Under the pieces are notes generated by a model. The model saw only the letters and a program-made list of their open reading frames with translations. It was not told the origin of the DNA and searched no databases. This document shows, in pieces, positions 18,259-27,686 of a stretch of DNA of 64,000 nt. Source of the DNA: Bog-473 sp963763575 (lineage in GTDB: Bacteria; Actinomycetota; Acidimicrobiia; Acidimicrobiales; RAAP-2). Both the position numbers and the translations under genes were made by a program. Position 1 is the stretch's first letter. Every line of letters begins with the position of its first letter. Where the stretch lies: the NCBI GenBank assembly GCA_963763575.1, contig CAVXPD010000021.1, forward strand, positions 98,769 through 162,768, in the 5' to 3' direction.

Positions 18259-19470
18259 ATGCCCGGCTCGGTGCCAATTGCGCCCTTTCTCGGTCCGATC
18301 GCGGCCCACCTGCTCGGGGTCCCGGCAAGGTACGGTCAGCTCGTGGCCGACTTGGACCCCATCGAGTTGCTGGGCGTCGAGCAGCTCACGCCTCGTCTGT
18401 CCGAGCTCCACGTTCACAGTGTCGCCCTTGGGCGGGAGACAAAGATTCGGGTGTTGACCCCGTCATCCCCTTCCGACGCCGATGCCAACGGACTACCCGT
18501 CCTGTTTCTCCTTCATGGCGGCGGCAGCGAGAGTGACCAGTCCAACTGGACCGAGCAGGGGTCGGCGGAGGCATTGACCGAGGCGCTGAGGCTACTGGTC
18601 GTGATGCCCGACGGTGGCAGAGGCGGCTGGTACAGCGACTGGCTCCGTCCGAACACCGCCCAGGGGACCGAACGATGGGAGCAGTACCACATCACAGAGC
18701 TGTTGCCTTTTATCCGGTCCCGTTTCGGGACGAGGACGGACCGGGCGGGCACGGCGGTGGCCGGCCTGTCGATGGGCGGTTTCGGCGCCGTGCACTACGC
18801 CGCGCGCCACCCGGACCTCTTCGGTTTCGCCGGCTCGTTCTCCGGCGCCGTCGACATCCGCCATCCGGGCGTCGGCCGCGTGGTCAAGGTTTCGCCGGAG
18901 ATCATGGGTGGAAGGCGGGGCGACATCTTCGGCGACCACGTCGCCGACGAGCTGGTGTGGCGCGCGGCGAACCCCGTCGATCTGGCGGCCAACCTGGCCA
19001 CCGTCGAAGTGGAGTTGCGCACCGGCAACGGCCGACCAGGGGGCCCCTACGGTGACGGCCCCGAGCGCGACACCCAGGAGCTCGGGGTCAGCCAGGCGAC
19101 CGCAAACCTGCACCGCCGACTCGAAGAGCTGGGTGTCGCCCACCTGTACGACGACTACGGCCCGGGTGCCCATACCTGGCCGTACTGGGACGCCGCCCTG
19201 GCCGCTTCACTCGAGCGGATCGTGGGCCTGGCCCGTGAGCGGCCGCCGCAGCCCACAACGGTGGAGCACCTTGCCTACGAGTCCAGCTTCACCGTCTGGG
19301 GTCACGAAGTTGTCCTCGAACGGGACGAACTGGCGCCGACCGTGCTGGCGATCGGGCCCGCTGTGTGTACGCTCCGCGCCGAGTTGGGCGGCCGTGGTCG
19401 GATCACGTTGCCCGGTGGCGAGGTTCGGGAGGTGGAGGTCACCGCCGAGCTCGCGCGTCCCATGCCTTGA
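18259..19470 (+). CDS. alpha/beta-hydrolase, esterase D/antigen 85-like
   Basis: Up to 403 residues. The alpha/beta-hydrolase core runs about residues 55-320: VLFLLHGGGSESDQSNW (oxyanion region), VVMPDGGRGGWYSDW, nucleophile in AGLSMGGFGAVHYAARHPD, and catalytic His in GPGAHTWPYWD. The acid residue is not certain. The last 70 residues form a beta-rich tail (TVWGHEVVLERDEL). The start is uncertain: ATG 18259 gives a short hydrophobic leader, and GTG 18343 gives a shorter protein. No clear signal peptide. Likely a carboxylesterase acting on acylated substrates; related mycolyltransferases are secreted. Stands alone. Confidence 0.82.
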   Translation: MPGSVPIAPFLGPIAAHLLGVPARYGQLVADLDPIELLGVEQLTPRLSELHVHSVALGRETKIRVLTPSSPSDADANGLPVLFLLHGGGSESDQSNWTEQGSAEALTEALRLLVVMPDGGRGGWYSDWLRPNTAQGTERWEQYHITELLPFIRSRFGTRTDRAGTAVAGLSMGGFGAVHYAARHPDLFGFAGSFSGAVDIRHPGVGRVVKVSPEIMGGRRGDIFGDHVADELVWRAANPVDLAANLATVEVELRTGNGRPGGPYGDGPERDTQELGVSQATANLHRRLEELGVAHLYDDYGPGAHTWPYWDAALAASLERIVGLARERPPQPTTVEHLAYESSFTVWGHEVVLERDELAPTVLAIGPAVCTLRAELGGRGRITLPGGEVREVEVTAELARPMP

Positions 19471-19754
19471 AGCCCAACGGCGAGCAGTGCTGGATGCGCA
19501 GGCGGTGCCACTGTCGTTCCCACCACGTTGGCCCGGTTGCGAAGTCAAGAGCCCCATCGCTTGTGAGCGCTTGCGGACCCTTCGACGTGACGAATCGGAC
19601 TTGAAACCCCGAACCACCTCTTGACCGACACGCGACGTCCTCGAGGCGCAATCTGGTCGGTGTTCGTGGTGCCGCGGCCCTTTGACGAAGGAGCCCCTCC
19701 GCCATAGTTTGACGTGACGGTAGTGCGCCCGAGGTCACATATCAGGAGGGACAC

Positions 19755-21254
19755 ATGAAGCCACACAGCATGGCTATTCCGACTCGCATTGCAGTTGCGG
19801 GAATGATGATGTTGTCCGTCCTGGTCGTTGTGCTCTCGACGAGTGTCTCGAGCGCGTCGGCGCACGGTACGGCGGCGGACCCAACGGTCAGCGGGCCGAT
19901 ACTCCCGAGCAGCGGAATCGAACCCACCACGCTCGGGACGACGTTTCCCCTGTCACAGGTGGGCTACGAGCAGTCGGAGTACTTCGTCTCGGGCACGGCC
20001 ACGAGCTACGTTCCGACCAGTCCGTTGACGACGGACGGACGGTGGTCCGTGACGCCGCAATCGACGGCGCCGTACGAGACCCGCGTCGTGGTGTACCGCC
20101 CGACCGACCCGAGGAAGTTCAATGGCACGGTCATAGTCGAGTGGCTCAACGTCACCGGCGGCCTTGACGACGCACCCGATTGGGTGCTGACCCACAATGA
20201 GCTGATCCGAGATGGCTTTGCCTGGGTCGGAGTCTCGGCGCAGGCAGTCGGGGTCGACGCGCTCATATCCAGCGATCCGGCCCGCTACGGGTCACTTGCA
20301 CACCCCGGGGACAGCTATTCCTATGACATGTTCTCCCAGGCCGGACAGGCAGTCTGGGACCACTCGGCGAAACTGTTGGGCGGGCTCACGCCACGGCACG
20401 TCATCGCGACGGGCGAGTCGCAGTCCGCAGACCGTCTGACCACCTACATCGACGCCCTGGCGCCAGTGGCCAACGTGTACAACGGATACCTCGTCCACAG
20501 CCGGATTGGGTCGCCCGCACCGCTCTCCCAACCTCCCTTGGCCACGGTCAACGTCCCGACGTCGGTCCAGTTTCGCACCGACATCAGCACCCCGGTCTTC
20601 GAGTTCGAGACCGAAACCGACGTGGCGGCCACCACGCTCTACGATCGACAACCCAATACGAACCAATTCCGCCTCTGGGAGGTGGCAGGGGGTTCGCACT
20701 TCGACTACTACGGCCTTTTCATTGGGCCAGGCGACACCGGAAACGGCCAGGGCGCTATCTTGAACCTGGCAGCGGAGCAGAACCCACCGACCTCCGTTCC
20801 AGAGTTGGGTACTTGCACCGACCCGATCAACACTTCTGGCACCCACTGGATCTTGAACGCGGCCATCTGGTGGCTCGACCAGTGGGTGGTCCAAGGCTCC
20901 GCGCCTCCCATCCCTCCGCTCCTGCGGGTCTCAACGACGCCTGGTGAGCCAGTCGTCTTCGTCACTGACGCCAATGGCAACGTCGTTGGTGGTGTCCGTT
21001 CACCGCAGGTTGATGCGCCGATCGCGACCTTGAGCGGCGTTGGGAACAGCGGCGGGCTCGGCGGTTTCTGCGCGATCTTCGGTCGCACCATTCCCTTCAG
21101 TCCCAGCCAGCTCGCCGGCCTGTACAAGAACCACGGCCAGTTTGTGTCCCAATGGGTCCATGCCACGCAGAACGACGTAAAGGCCGGTTATCTGCTCCCA
21201 GCGGACGCGCCGGAGTTGAAAGTATCTGCCGCCACCTCGCAGATCGGAAAGTAG
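19755..21254 (+). CDS. secreted alpha/beta-hydrolase-domain protein (PF20091-like)
   Basis: 499 residues from ATG 19755 behind AGGAGGG. N-terminal signal peptide: a hydrophobic helix MMMLSVLVVVLSTSVSSASA ending near residue 36. The remainder matches the large abhydrolase-10-like family: VVVYRPTDPRKFNGTVIVEW, WLNVTGG, SYDMFSQAGQAVWD, nucleophile in ATGESQSADRL, catalytic-type His in VAGGSHFDYYG, and a conserved C-terminal Cys-rich GLGGFCAIFGRT segment. Predicted to act outside the cell on an ester or amide; substrate unknown. It ends 55 bases from the convergent VOC gene. Confidence 0.82.
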   Translation: MKPHSMAIPTRIAVAGMMMLSVLVVVLSTSVSSASAHGTAADPTVSGPILPSSGIEPTTLGTTFPLSQVGYEQSEYFVSGTATSYVPTSPLTTDGRWSVTPQSTAPYETRVVVYRPTDPRKFNGTVIVEWLNVTGGLDDAPDWVLTHNELIRDGFAWVGVSAQAVGVDALISSDPARYGSLAHPGDSYSYDMFSQAGQAVWDHSAKLLGGLTPRHVIATGESQSADRLTTYIDALAPVANVYNGYLVHSRIGSPAPLSQPPLATVNVPTSVQFRTDISTPVFEFETETDVAATTLYDRQPNTNQFRLWEVAGGSHFDYYGLFIGPGDTGNGQGAILNLAAEQNPPTSVPELGTCTDPINTSGTHWILNAAIWWLDQWVVQGSAPPIPPLLRVSTTPGEPVVFVTDANGNVVGGVRSPQVDAPIATLSGVGNSGGLGGFCAIFGRTIPFSPSQLAGLYKNHGQFVSQWVHATQNDVKAGYLLPADAPELKVSAATSQIGK

Positions 21255-21309
21255 AGCAGGGAGGCGCACAGCAGGGCAGGAGCAACTCGACTCTGAGCGC
21301 CCGTCGCTC

Positions 21310-21804
21310 TCAGCCGGGCAAGTCTTCGGGTCGCTTCTTGGCGAGCTCCCCCCGGAGGACCCCGGTGGCCTGGCCGACTTCGATCAGGTAACCGTCGGGG
21401 TCTCTCATGTAGCAGCGGATCTCCGCACCCCGATCGATCGGCGGGGTGACGAACTCGGCCCCCTTTGCGCTCCACTGCTCATAACACGCCCCGATGTCGG
21501 CGACGCGTAGGTTCATGAAGCTCGAGACCGTGCTCTTGGGCTCGTAGTTCACCAGCGAGATCTCGGGCTTGTCGGGGGTGGGCGGCCCGCCCGGGTTCAT
21601 GAGCACCCATGAGTTGGCGAGTTTGACGATGCACGGGTTCTCCTCCAGCACGACCTGGCCGCCGAGGACCCCCGAGTAGAAGGCGCGGGACCGAGCAACG
21701 CTTCGGACGGTAATGAAATGGGTGACGAGAATCCCCTCCGCCGGTGCGGGCAGGTTGTCGTAGTCGATAAACGGCCCATCCCCGGGTGCTGCGGTGGCGC
21801 TCAT
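21310..21804 (-). CDS. VOC-family (glyoxalase/bleomycin resistance) protein
   Basis: 164 residues from ATG 21804 behind GAGGAGGG. One vicinal-oxygen-chelate unit pair: THFITVRSVARSRAFYSGVLGG (first beta-alpha-beta), then VADIGACYEQWSAKGAEF and YMRDPDGYLIEVGQ (second). A metal-binding His is in THF and Glu in IEVG. The family includes glyoxalases, dioxygenases and resistance proteins; only fold-level assignment is justified. It is monocistronic, upstream of the aldolase in the opposite-running map order but same strand. Confidence 0.85.
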   Translation of the reverse strand: MSATAAPGDGPFIDYDNLPAPAEGILVTHFITVRSVARSRAFYSGVLGGQVVLEENPCIVKLANSWVLMNPGGPPTPDKPEISLVNYEPKSTVSSFMNLRVADIGACYEQWSAKGAEFVTPPIDRGAEIRCYMRDPDGYLIEVGQATGVLRGELAKKRPEDLPG

Positions 21805-22007
21805 GGTTCCCTCCTCGTTGCGTGTAGAAGACCTCGGTCGGTCTTCGTGGTGATGTCATCAAGAGTGATCGGCGTGCCTGCCCGTCGCCCCGATTTAGCG
21901 TCCCGGTGCAAGTCCCGGGGTGCGGGGTCTTGGGGTCACGAGTCCACGAGTGGCTGACCCCAGAGCGGCGGGGCTGTGACCAGTCCCTGCACTGCCTCCC
22001 GTCCCCT

Positions 22008-22895
22008 TCACGTAGATGAAGCCTCGAAGATGGTGGCAATCGACGAGTTCAGAGCCGCGTCGAAGTCCTCGTCGCTCTGGTCTATTGAAAGTCCCTCCGT
22101 GAGTGCCCGGGAGAAGCTCGCGATCACGCCGTGGTTGCGGGCCAGACGTGCGTCAGCCTCTTCATGGCTGTAACCGCCAGAAAGAGCGAGAACACGGAGC
22201 ACGCTCGGATGGCTCCTCAGGTCCGCATAGAAATTGTCGATCTCGGGGAGCGAGATCTTCAACATCACGAACTGATCTCGATCGAGTCGATCCAGATGCC
22301 TTATGAGCGCCTCCTTGAGCAAGGCCTCGGCCTGCGCCTTCTCTGGACTGTGGATGTCGATTTCGGGCTCGATGATCGGCACCAGCCGGCTGCCGAGGAC
22401 CTGGCCGGCTACACCAAACTGCTGGTCCACGACGGCGTGCACACCAGCGGGGTTGGCAAACTTTATGAAAGACCGCATCTTCGTGCCGAAGACATCCTGG
22501 GTCCTGGCCCGGGACAGCAACGCATCGAGGCCAGGAATGGGCCGCATGATTTGGACACCATCTGTCTCACCGGCCAGTCCCTTGTCGATCTTCAGGAACG
22601 GGACTACACCCTTTACGTTCCATAAGTAGTCGACTGAGCCGCGGCCTTCGATCGTTCGATCCATCGTGTCCTCGAACAAGATGGCGCCAAGGATCCGGTC
22701 ACCGCTGAAAGAGGGGCTGACGATGATGCGGCTCCGCATCTCATGCATCAGCGCGAACATCTCGTCGTCGTCCGCGTAAGCGCTCTCCGGCACACCGTAG
22801 AGCTCCAGGGCCCTCGGGGTGCTGCCCCCGCTCTGGTCCAGAGCAGCGATGAAGCCGGAGCCCGACGCGATTTTCCGAAGCTGTTCGTCGTTCAT
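22008..22895 (-). CDS. class I fructose-1,6-bisphosphate aldolase
   Basis: 295 residues, normal for the bacterial class I enzyme of staphylococcal type. Start ATG 22895 with GGGAGG upstream. Diagnostic segments are IAALDQSGGSTPRALE, MRSRIIVSPSFSGDRILGAILFEDTMDR, VPFLKIDKGLAGE, and the Schiff-base lysine segment VMLKISLPE followed by LALSGGYSHEEADA. Glycolysis/gluconeogenesis enzyme reversibly cleaving fructose-1,6-bisphosphate, cytosolic. It has no glycolytic neighbours here. Sequence is unusually well conserved for this window, so confidence is high. Confidence 0.95.
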   Translation of the reverse strand: MNDEQLRKIASGSGFIAALDQSGGSTPRALELYGVPESAYADDDEMFALMHEMRSRIIVSPSFSGDRILGAILFEDTMDRTIEGRGSVDYLWNVKGVVPFLKIDKGLAGETDGVQIMRPIPGLDALLSRARTQDVFGTKMRSFIKFANPAGVHAVVDQQFGVAGQVLGSRLVPIIEPEIDIHSPEKAQAEALLKEALIRHLDRLDRDQFVMLKISLPEIDNFYADLRSHPSVLRVLALSGGYSHEEADARLARNHGVIASFSRALTEGLSIDQSDEDFDAALNSSIATIFEASST

Positions 22896-23008
22896 GGGGC
22901 CTCCCGGCCCAGCAGGTCGAATCGTCCCTAGCAGGCTAGAACCTGCCTCCCATCGCCGGAATGTCGCCAGGTTGAACCCACCCGTCGTGACCTGGAATCA
23001 TCGAATCA

Positions 23009-23620
23009 GTGGGCGATACGGCCGGTGAGCTGACTTTGGTGGCCGCACTTCGAGAACATCTCCTTCGTAGTCGATTGCCTGCAGACGGTGGGGACACGGA
23101 ACCGTTCGCCGTCGTGAAGCTGCTCGGCCGCATTCCCTACCCGGTCCCCAACAGGCACGCAAGCGAGCCGTCAAGATCCACGACCTCGACCACCTTGTGA
23201 CCGGCTACCTGACCGATCGAAAGGGGGAGCTGCAGATCAGCGCCTGGGAACTCGCCAGCGGTGGATGCCAGAGCTATGCCGCAGCCTGGACCCTGGACCT
23301 TGTCAGCCTGTTCGCGGGGTTCTTCATTTGCCCTCGCCTAAGGGTTCAAGCCTTTCTCGTTGGTAGGAAGCAACAGAATCTCTATCGATACTCTCTCTGA
23401 CCTCTTGGCAGTTCCCTTGGCGGACGCCCGATCGCTGGTCTCTGGAGGCCCCGCCGTCCGCCGACATCGCGTTCCCGCCGTCATCCACCTGGTGGGCCTC
23501 GGACTGGTGGCACTGCCACTCGCGGCTGCCATGACCGTGATGTGGTACATCGTCACCCCGATCTGGCTCATCGACAAAGGTCGAGCCCGCTTCTCCAGGA
23601 GGCCGAGCGACTCAGACTGA
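23009..23620 (+). pseudogene. Coq4-like protein gene broken by two single-base frameshifts
   Basis: Three frames read as one protein. Frame one runs from GTG 23009 to about 23152 (FAVVKLLGRIPYPVPN). One base seems missing near 23153, then the frame continues ARKRAVKIHDLDHLVTGY and WELASGGCQSYAAAW to NLY at 23385. One extra base (C at 23386) precedes DTLSDLLAVPLADAR, ending in a membrane helix and stop at 23618. The HDLDH-TGY-T---GE--I-AWE pattern is that of bacterial Coq4-like proteins. Either a real broken gene or two base-call errors; only the frame structure is certain. Confidence 0.65.
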
Positions 23621-23691
23621 GTGTCGCTCCTCGGGATACTGGCTCGCCCGTGATCACCGGAACCACGCCGACCTTCCCATACCATTTTGGC

Positions 23692-24144
23692 GTGCGAGTG
23701 GAGTTCTACAAGTTGGAGTCGCACGGACGCCAACATTCCGCCTGGCAGGCCATCAGAGGGAAACGCACGAGGATCCCCGGAACCGTGATGGCCGAAGGGA
23801 AAGGGATCCCTCACGATCTCGCGCAGTACGTCATAGAGGCAGCGACGGGTTACCGAGGTGGGTTCTGGGAGCTTGTTTCGAAAGGAGCGACGTTCAAAAG
23901 CACTGGTCGCAGGAGGACGAAGCCGGGCCGCACGGTCATTGCTGAACATCGACATGAACTTGGCGGGGCCGAAAGACTGGCGGGTGAGCATCGACAACGT
24001 TGGAAGTCTGGAGAGGCGTCCCCAGTCGCGGACGCTCTGAGCCGAGCTCTCGATCAGTGGAGCGGGCTGTCGTCAACTGAATGCCTGACCTTCGAGTGGC
24101 CTTCGGCGAGCGGAACAGTGGGTCCAAGAGACCACGAAGGCTGA
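23692..24144 (+). CDS. conserved hypothetical protein
   Basis: About 151 residues; GTG 23692 or 23698 are the start candidates and neither has a good ribosome site. Sequence segments such as GIPHDLAQYVIEAATGYRGGFW and the closing LTFEWPSASG look like a conserved family I recognise from other actinobacteria (short proteins with HDL-YVIE and a WPSA end), but I know no function or domain name. No membrane helix or cofactor motif. It follows the broken Coq4-like gene by 70 bases. Confidence 0.55.
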   Translation: MRVEFYKLESHGRQHSAWQAIRGKRTRIPGTVMAEGKGIPHDLAQYVIEAATGYRGGFWELVSKGATFKSTGRRRTKPGRTVIAEHRHELGGAERLAGEHRQRWKSGEASPVADALSRALDQWSGLSSTECLTFEWPSASGTVGPRDHEG

Positions 24145-24286
24145 CGGCCCGGGTGTCACCGATCATCGGGCTCGGTGGGACATTTCAAGCAGACTCTTCG
24201 GGCACTCGGATCTGAGATGGGCCACCCGTATCAGGCACTTTGCGTTCTTTGAGGCCCCTTTCCACGGAGCCTGCTGAAATGGTCAC

Positions 24287-25621
24287 ATGGGTGGAGTACC
24301 CGAGACCCATTACGCCAAGGCCGACGATGGCGTCCACATCGCATACCAGGTCTTCGGTGGCGGACCCTTCGACCTCGTGGTGATTCCCGGCTTCATCTCG
24401 CATGTCGAGCTGGCATGGGAGGACGATTCCATAGCTCGTGGGCTCCGCCGGCTTGGATCAGTGTGTCGCGTCATCATGTTTGACAAGCGCGGTACGGGGA
24501 TGTCGGACCGGACCGAGCGATTGCCCGACATCGACCGCCGAATGCTCGACATCGAGGCGGTCATGCACGCGGTCTCCTCGGAGCAAGCGGCCTTCTTCGC
24601 TGTTTCGGAAGGGGGACCCATGGCCATATTGTTCTCGGCTGCCCACCCCGAGCGGACGCGAGGGCTGGTGCTTGTGGCGACCTACGCTCGGATTACCGCG
24701 TGTACCGATTACCCGATCGGGGTGCCGACTGAACAACTCTACGAATCGGTGCGATACCTCGAGCCTGGATGGGGAACCGGTGTCGGGCTGGGCGGCTGGG
24801 CTCCGAGCGTGGCGAAGGACCCCGCGTCACGGGAGTTCTTTGCACGCTTGCAACGCCTCGGCGCGAGCCCGGGAGCGGCCATGGCCCTTATGAGCTCATA
24901 CATGGACATCGACGTCCGACCGGCACTTCCTTTGGTTCACGCACCGACGCTCGTTCTGCACCGAAGCGGGGATCGAATGGTGCCAGTGTCCCTTGGCCGA
25001 TACTTGGCCGAGCACATCGATGGCGCCCGCCTGGTCGAGCTCCCAGGTACCGATCATTTCTGGTGGACCGAAGACGCCGAACAGATCGTCGGGGAGACCG
25101 AGGAGTTCCTCACCGGCGCCCGCGCCGTACTCGAAGCGGACCGCGTGCTGGCGAGCGTGCTTTTCACCGATATCGTCGACTCCACTCGTCGAGCCGTCGA
25201 GCTGGGCGACCGAGAGTGGAGATCGTTGCTCAATCGACATGATTCGTTGTCCGAGCGTGAGGTCACGCGGTACGGCGGTCGACTGATAAAGACGACCGGC
25301 GATGGCGTACTGGCCACGTTCGATGGCCCTGCCCGTTCCGTTCGGTGCGCCCAATCCCTCAACGATGGTGCCAAAGCGTTGGGAATCGTGCTGCGGGCGG
25401 GAGTGCACACGGGGGAGGTCGAGTTGCGCGGGGATGACATCGCCGGACTCGGGGTCAATATCGCCTCGCGGATCGAAGCGCTGGCCCAGCCCGGCGAGAT
25501 CCTCGTCTCCAGGACGGTGACGGATCTCGTCGCAGGCTCGGGACTGGACTTTGACGATCGGGGAAAGCATGACCTCAAGGGCGTGCCGGGCCGCTGGCAG
25601 CTCTACGCCGCGAGGCCCTAG
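24287..25621 (+). CDS. alpha/beta-hydrolase fused to class III nucleotidyl cyclase
   Basis: 444 residues. Residues about 10-270 form an alpha/beta-hydrolase: VVIPGFISHVELAWED, FDKRGTGMSD, nucleophile region AVSEGGPMAIL (Ser), and His in ELPGTDHFWW. Residues about 280-444 form a class III cyclase catalytic domain: VLFTDIVDSTRRAVELGD (first metal Asp), IKTTGDGVLATF (second metal Asp and substrate Lys), RAGVHTGEVELRGDDIAGLGVNIASRIEALAQPGEI with the transition-state Asn and Arg. All catalytic positions are present, so cAMP or cGMP synthesis is likely. Such fusions are known in actinobacteria; the hydrolase could sense or cleave a ligand that controls the cyclase (inference). Confidence 0.92.
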   Translation: MGGVPETHYAKADDGVHIAYQVFGGGPFDLVVIPGFISHVELAWEDDSIARGLRRLGSVCRVIMFDKRGTGMSDRTERLPDIDRRMLDIEAVMHAVSSEQAAFFAVSEGGPMAILFSAAHPERTRGLVLVATYARITACTDYPIGVPTEQLYESVRYLEPGWGTGVGLGGWAPSVAKDPASREFFARLQRLGASPGAAMALMSSYMDIDVRPALPLVHAPTLVLHRSGDRMVPVSLGRYLAEHIDGARLVELPGTDHFWWTEDAEQIVGETEEFLTGARAVLEADRVLASVLFTDIVDSTRRAVELGDREWRSLLNRHDSLSEREVTRYGGRLIKTTGDGVLATFDGPARSVRCAQSLNDGAKALGIVLRAGVHTGEVELRGDDIAGLGVNIASRIEALAQPGEILVSRTVTDLVAGSGLDFDDRGKHDLKGVPGRWQLYAARP

Positions 25622-25690
25622 CAATCGAACCACCTTCGGCGATATTGACCGAGCCTGACTGCTCCCGAACACCGGGACCGAGTCGCATTG

Positions 25691-26242
25691 CTACTTGCGA
25701 ACCTCGGCCGCAAGGGCTTGATAGGTGGGAATAAGGTCATCCCATCGAGCTTTGGATTCGCCAGGTTCACGCCCTTCGAGGTACGCGGCGAGCTTCTCCA
25801 TGTGGATCTGCCATCCGACTCCGAAGAAGGCGATCGGCTCGAGGGGCAACCCCCGGATCTCAGCGACCAAGATGGTCTGGTTGCCGTCGGCGGTTAGCGT
25901 GGCCTCGAAGGTCTCGTCGAACGGCGGCATCCCTTGACCCTTGCGCCAGGACTCCTCAGACTCCCCCATCGTCACCACCAGCCGCCGGGGTGGCTCGCAA
26001 GCTTCCACGCGTCCGGTGCCTTCCCAATCGTCTGCTTCGACGTAGCGTCGGAACGCTCCTCCGGGGCGAAGGTCCCCCTCCACCCGGGCGTGCCATTGGC
26101 CCAGGCGGCCAGGATCGGTCATCGCCGACCACAGGTCGTCGATGCCGGTGTCGAAGAGGCCTTCGAGGTGCACCACCCCCCTCCCATCGACTGATCGCAG
26201 GGTTCCGCGGATGCTGTCACCATCAGTTGCGTCCTCGCTCAC
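25691..26242 (-). CDS. SRPBCC / AHSA1-domain protein
   Basis: 183 residues from ATG 26242 behind AGGAGGACAAG. START-like helix-grip fold: VVHLEGLFDTGIDDLWSAMTDPGRLGQWHARVEGDLRPGGAF is a textbook AHSA1 opening, followed by the EACEPPRRLVVTMG strand, and the C-terminal helix WQIHMEKLAAYLEGREP. Binds a hydrophobic ligand or acts as a chaperone partner; no catalytic residues are predicted. It is divergent from the P-loop kinase gene. Confidence 0.9.
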   Translation of the reverse strand: MSEDATDGDSIRGTLRSVDGRGVVHLEGLFDTGIDDLWSAMTDPGRLGQWHARVEGDLRPGGAFRRYVEADDWEGTGRVEACEPPRRLVVTMGESEESWRKGQGMPPFDETFEATLTADGNQTILVAEIRGLPLEPIAFFGVGWQIHMEKLAAYLEGREPGESKARWDDLIPTYQALAAEVRK

Positions 26243-26388
26243 TTGTCCTCCTTCGTTCGGGTTCAGCCGCCCCGGCCGCCGTTCTATCTTGGGCCAGCCT
26301 TCCCAAGCGGAGGATTTGTCCTCACGCGTGTCTCACGCCACCAATGGGTAGGGGTGCGTCCTCGCCCACCCGGTATCCAGCAATATAT

Positions 26389-26973
26389 GTGCTGGTGCCG
26401 GATGAGGGCTTCACGGAGTCTCGAAATGTAGGGGACATCCCGCTCCGGGTCTCTGTCGGACGACGAGTCATCGTCACTGGATTGGCCGGGGCGGGCAAGA
26501 GCACGTTCTCGCGAGCGTTGGCGGCGAAGACTGGACTTCCGGTCATCCATCTCGACATTCACTTCTGGAAACCGGGCTGGGTGGAGCCATCCGAGGACGA
26601 GTGGCGCGAGAACCAGCTCGGCCTGCTCGCTGGCGACGAGTGGATCGTCGACGGCAACTACCACGCCACACTCGACCTTCGGCTCGAGCGCGCAGACGCG
26701 GTCGTTTTCCTCGACACGCCATGGTGGGTCTGTGCAGGGCGGGCGTTCGTCCGCGGGATTCGCAAGCGTCCGGTTGGCTTCGAGCTGCCCAACGGCTGCG
26801 ACGAGTCAGCTTTGCGACGGTTGCACGAAGAATGGTCGCTGGTCTGGCGCATCTGGCGAGTCCGCCGATCTGAGCGCGAACTGGAGCTCCGGATCCTGTC
26901 GCGGAACGGGAACCATGCGGCGCTCTACGTTCTGCGCTCTAAGAGCGCTGCCCGTGAGTTCCTCAACGCCTAA
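26389..26973 (+). CDS. P-loop nucleotide kinase (FlaR/topology-modulation type)
   Basis: About 194 residues; start GTG 26389 or 26395. Walker A is VTGLAGAGKSTFSRALA near residue 36; LPVIHLDIHFWKPGW and WIVDGNYHATLDLRLERAD are the hallmark of the adenylate-kinase-like FlaR family, with the DGNY substrate-side motif. DAVVFLDTPWWVCAGR holds the Walker B-like strand. The C-terminal half is basic and may bind DNA or RNA. Substrate unknown. Next to an AHSA1 gene on the opposite strand; no operon. Confidence 0.85.
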   Translation: MLVPDEGFTESRNVGDIPLRVSVGRRVIVTGLAGAGKSTFSRALAAKTGLPVIHLDIHFWKPGWVEPSEDEWRENQLGLLAGDEWIVDGNYHATLDLRLERADAVVFLDTPWWVCAGRAFVRGIRKRPVGFELPNGCDESALRRLHEEWSLVWRIWRVRRSERELELRILSRNGNHAALYVLRSKSAAREFLNA

Positions 26974-27107
26974 TTGCCGTTATCGGTCGATGAAGGGTGC
27001 CCAGTTCACCGGGACGGGACATACTGGTCGGCATCTTCCCGGATGCCGAAACACCCCTCCGCTACCGTGCGTGGCGACCACGATCTCGTCGATGGAAAGG
27101 AGTCCGG

Positions 27108-27575
27108 ATGGCGACGTGGGCCGACTTCCAGCGTGCTGCGCCTCAGCTGGCGACAAAGGGCAGGGAGCTCCTCTACCAGTACGGACCGCCGCTGGGATAC
27201 CTCGCAACGGTGCGAGCCGACGGTGGTCCCAGACTCCATCCCTTCTGCCCAATCATTGCTGAGGGTGGGCTCTGGGCCTACATCTTGCGACATTCACCCA
27301 AAGGAGCAGATCTCCGGCGCGATCCCCGTTTCGCTCTTCACGCCCTCAGCCCCACTGACGTCGACGATGAGTTCTTCGTTCGGGGCCGCGCTGAACCTAC
27401 AGAGCCGGAGGCTGATCTAAAGGCGGCGATTATTGGGGCCGCCGTTCCCGCGACCGTGGGCGCCGCAGAGGAACAGCTCTTTCAGCTCCACATTGACCGT
27501 GTCTTGGTGGCCACCTACACCCACAGGGGCCAGTGGCCGCCGTCATATGAACGGTGGTCGGCGTCTGACAACTGA
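27108..27575 (+). CDS. pyridoxamine 5'-phosphate oxidase-family (FMN-binding) protein
   Basis: 155 residues, ATG 27108 with GGAAAGGAG upstream. Split-barrel FMN-binding fold: GPPLGYLATVRADGGPRLHPFCPIIAEGGLWAYI, then HSPKGADLRRDPRFALHAL, and VRGRAEP. It lacks the residues that bind pyridoxine in true PdxH, so it is a general member, possibly F420- or FMN-dependent. Cytosolic. Single gene followed by a convergent methyltransferase. Confidence 0.87.
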   Translation: MATWADFQRAAPQLATKGRELLYQYGPPLGYLATVRADGGPRLHPFCPIIAEGGLWAYILRHSPKGADLRRDPRFALHALSPTDVDDEFFVRGRAEPTEPEADLKAAIIGAAVPATVGAAEEQLFQLHIDRVLVATYTHRGQWPPSYERWSASDN

Positions 27576-27686
27576 GGCGTCCCAGACCCGGGGGCTCTGC
27601 GACACAGGCCCAACCAGCTCGGCATCCAACAATCCCGATCGGATCGGAGATGGCGGAGTTGTTGGCCGGGTTCGCTGGTCGAGTGG

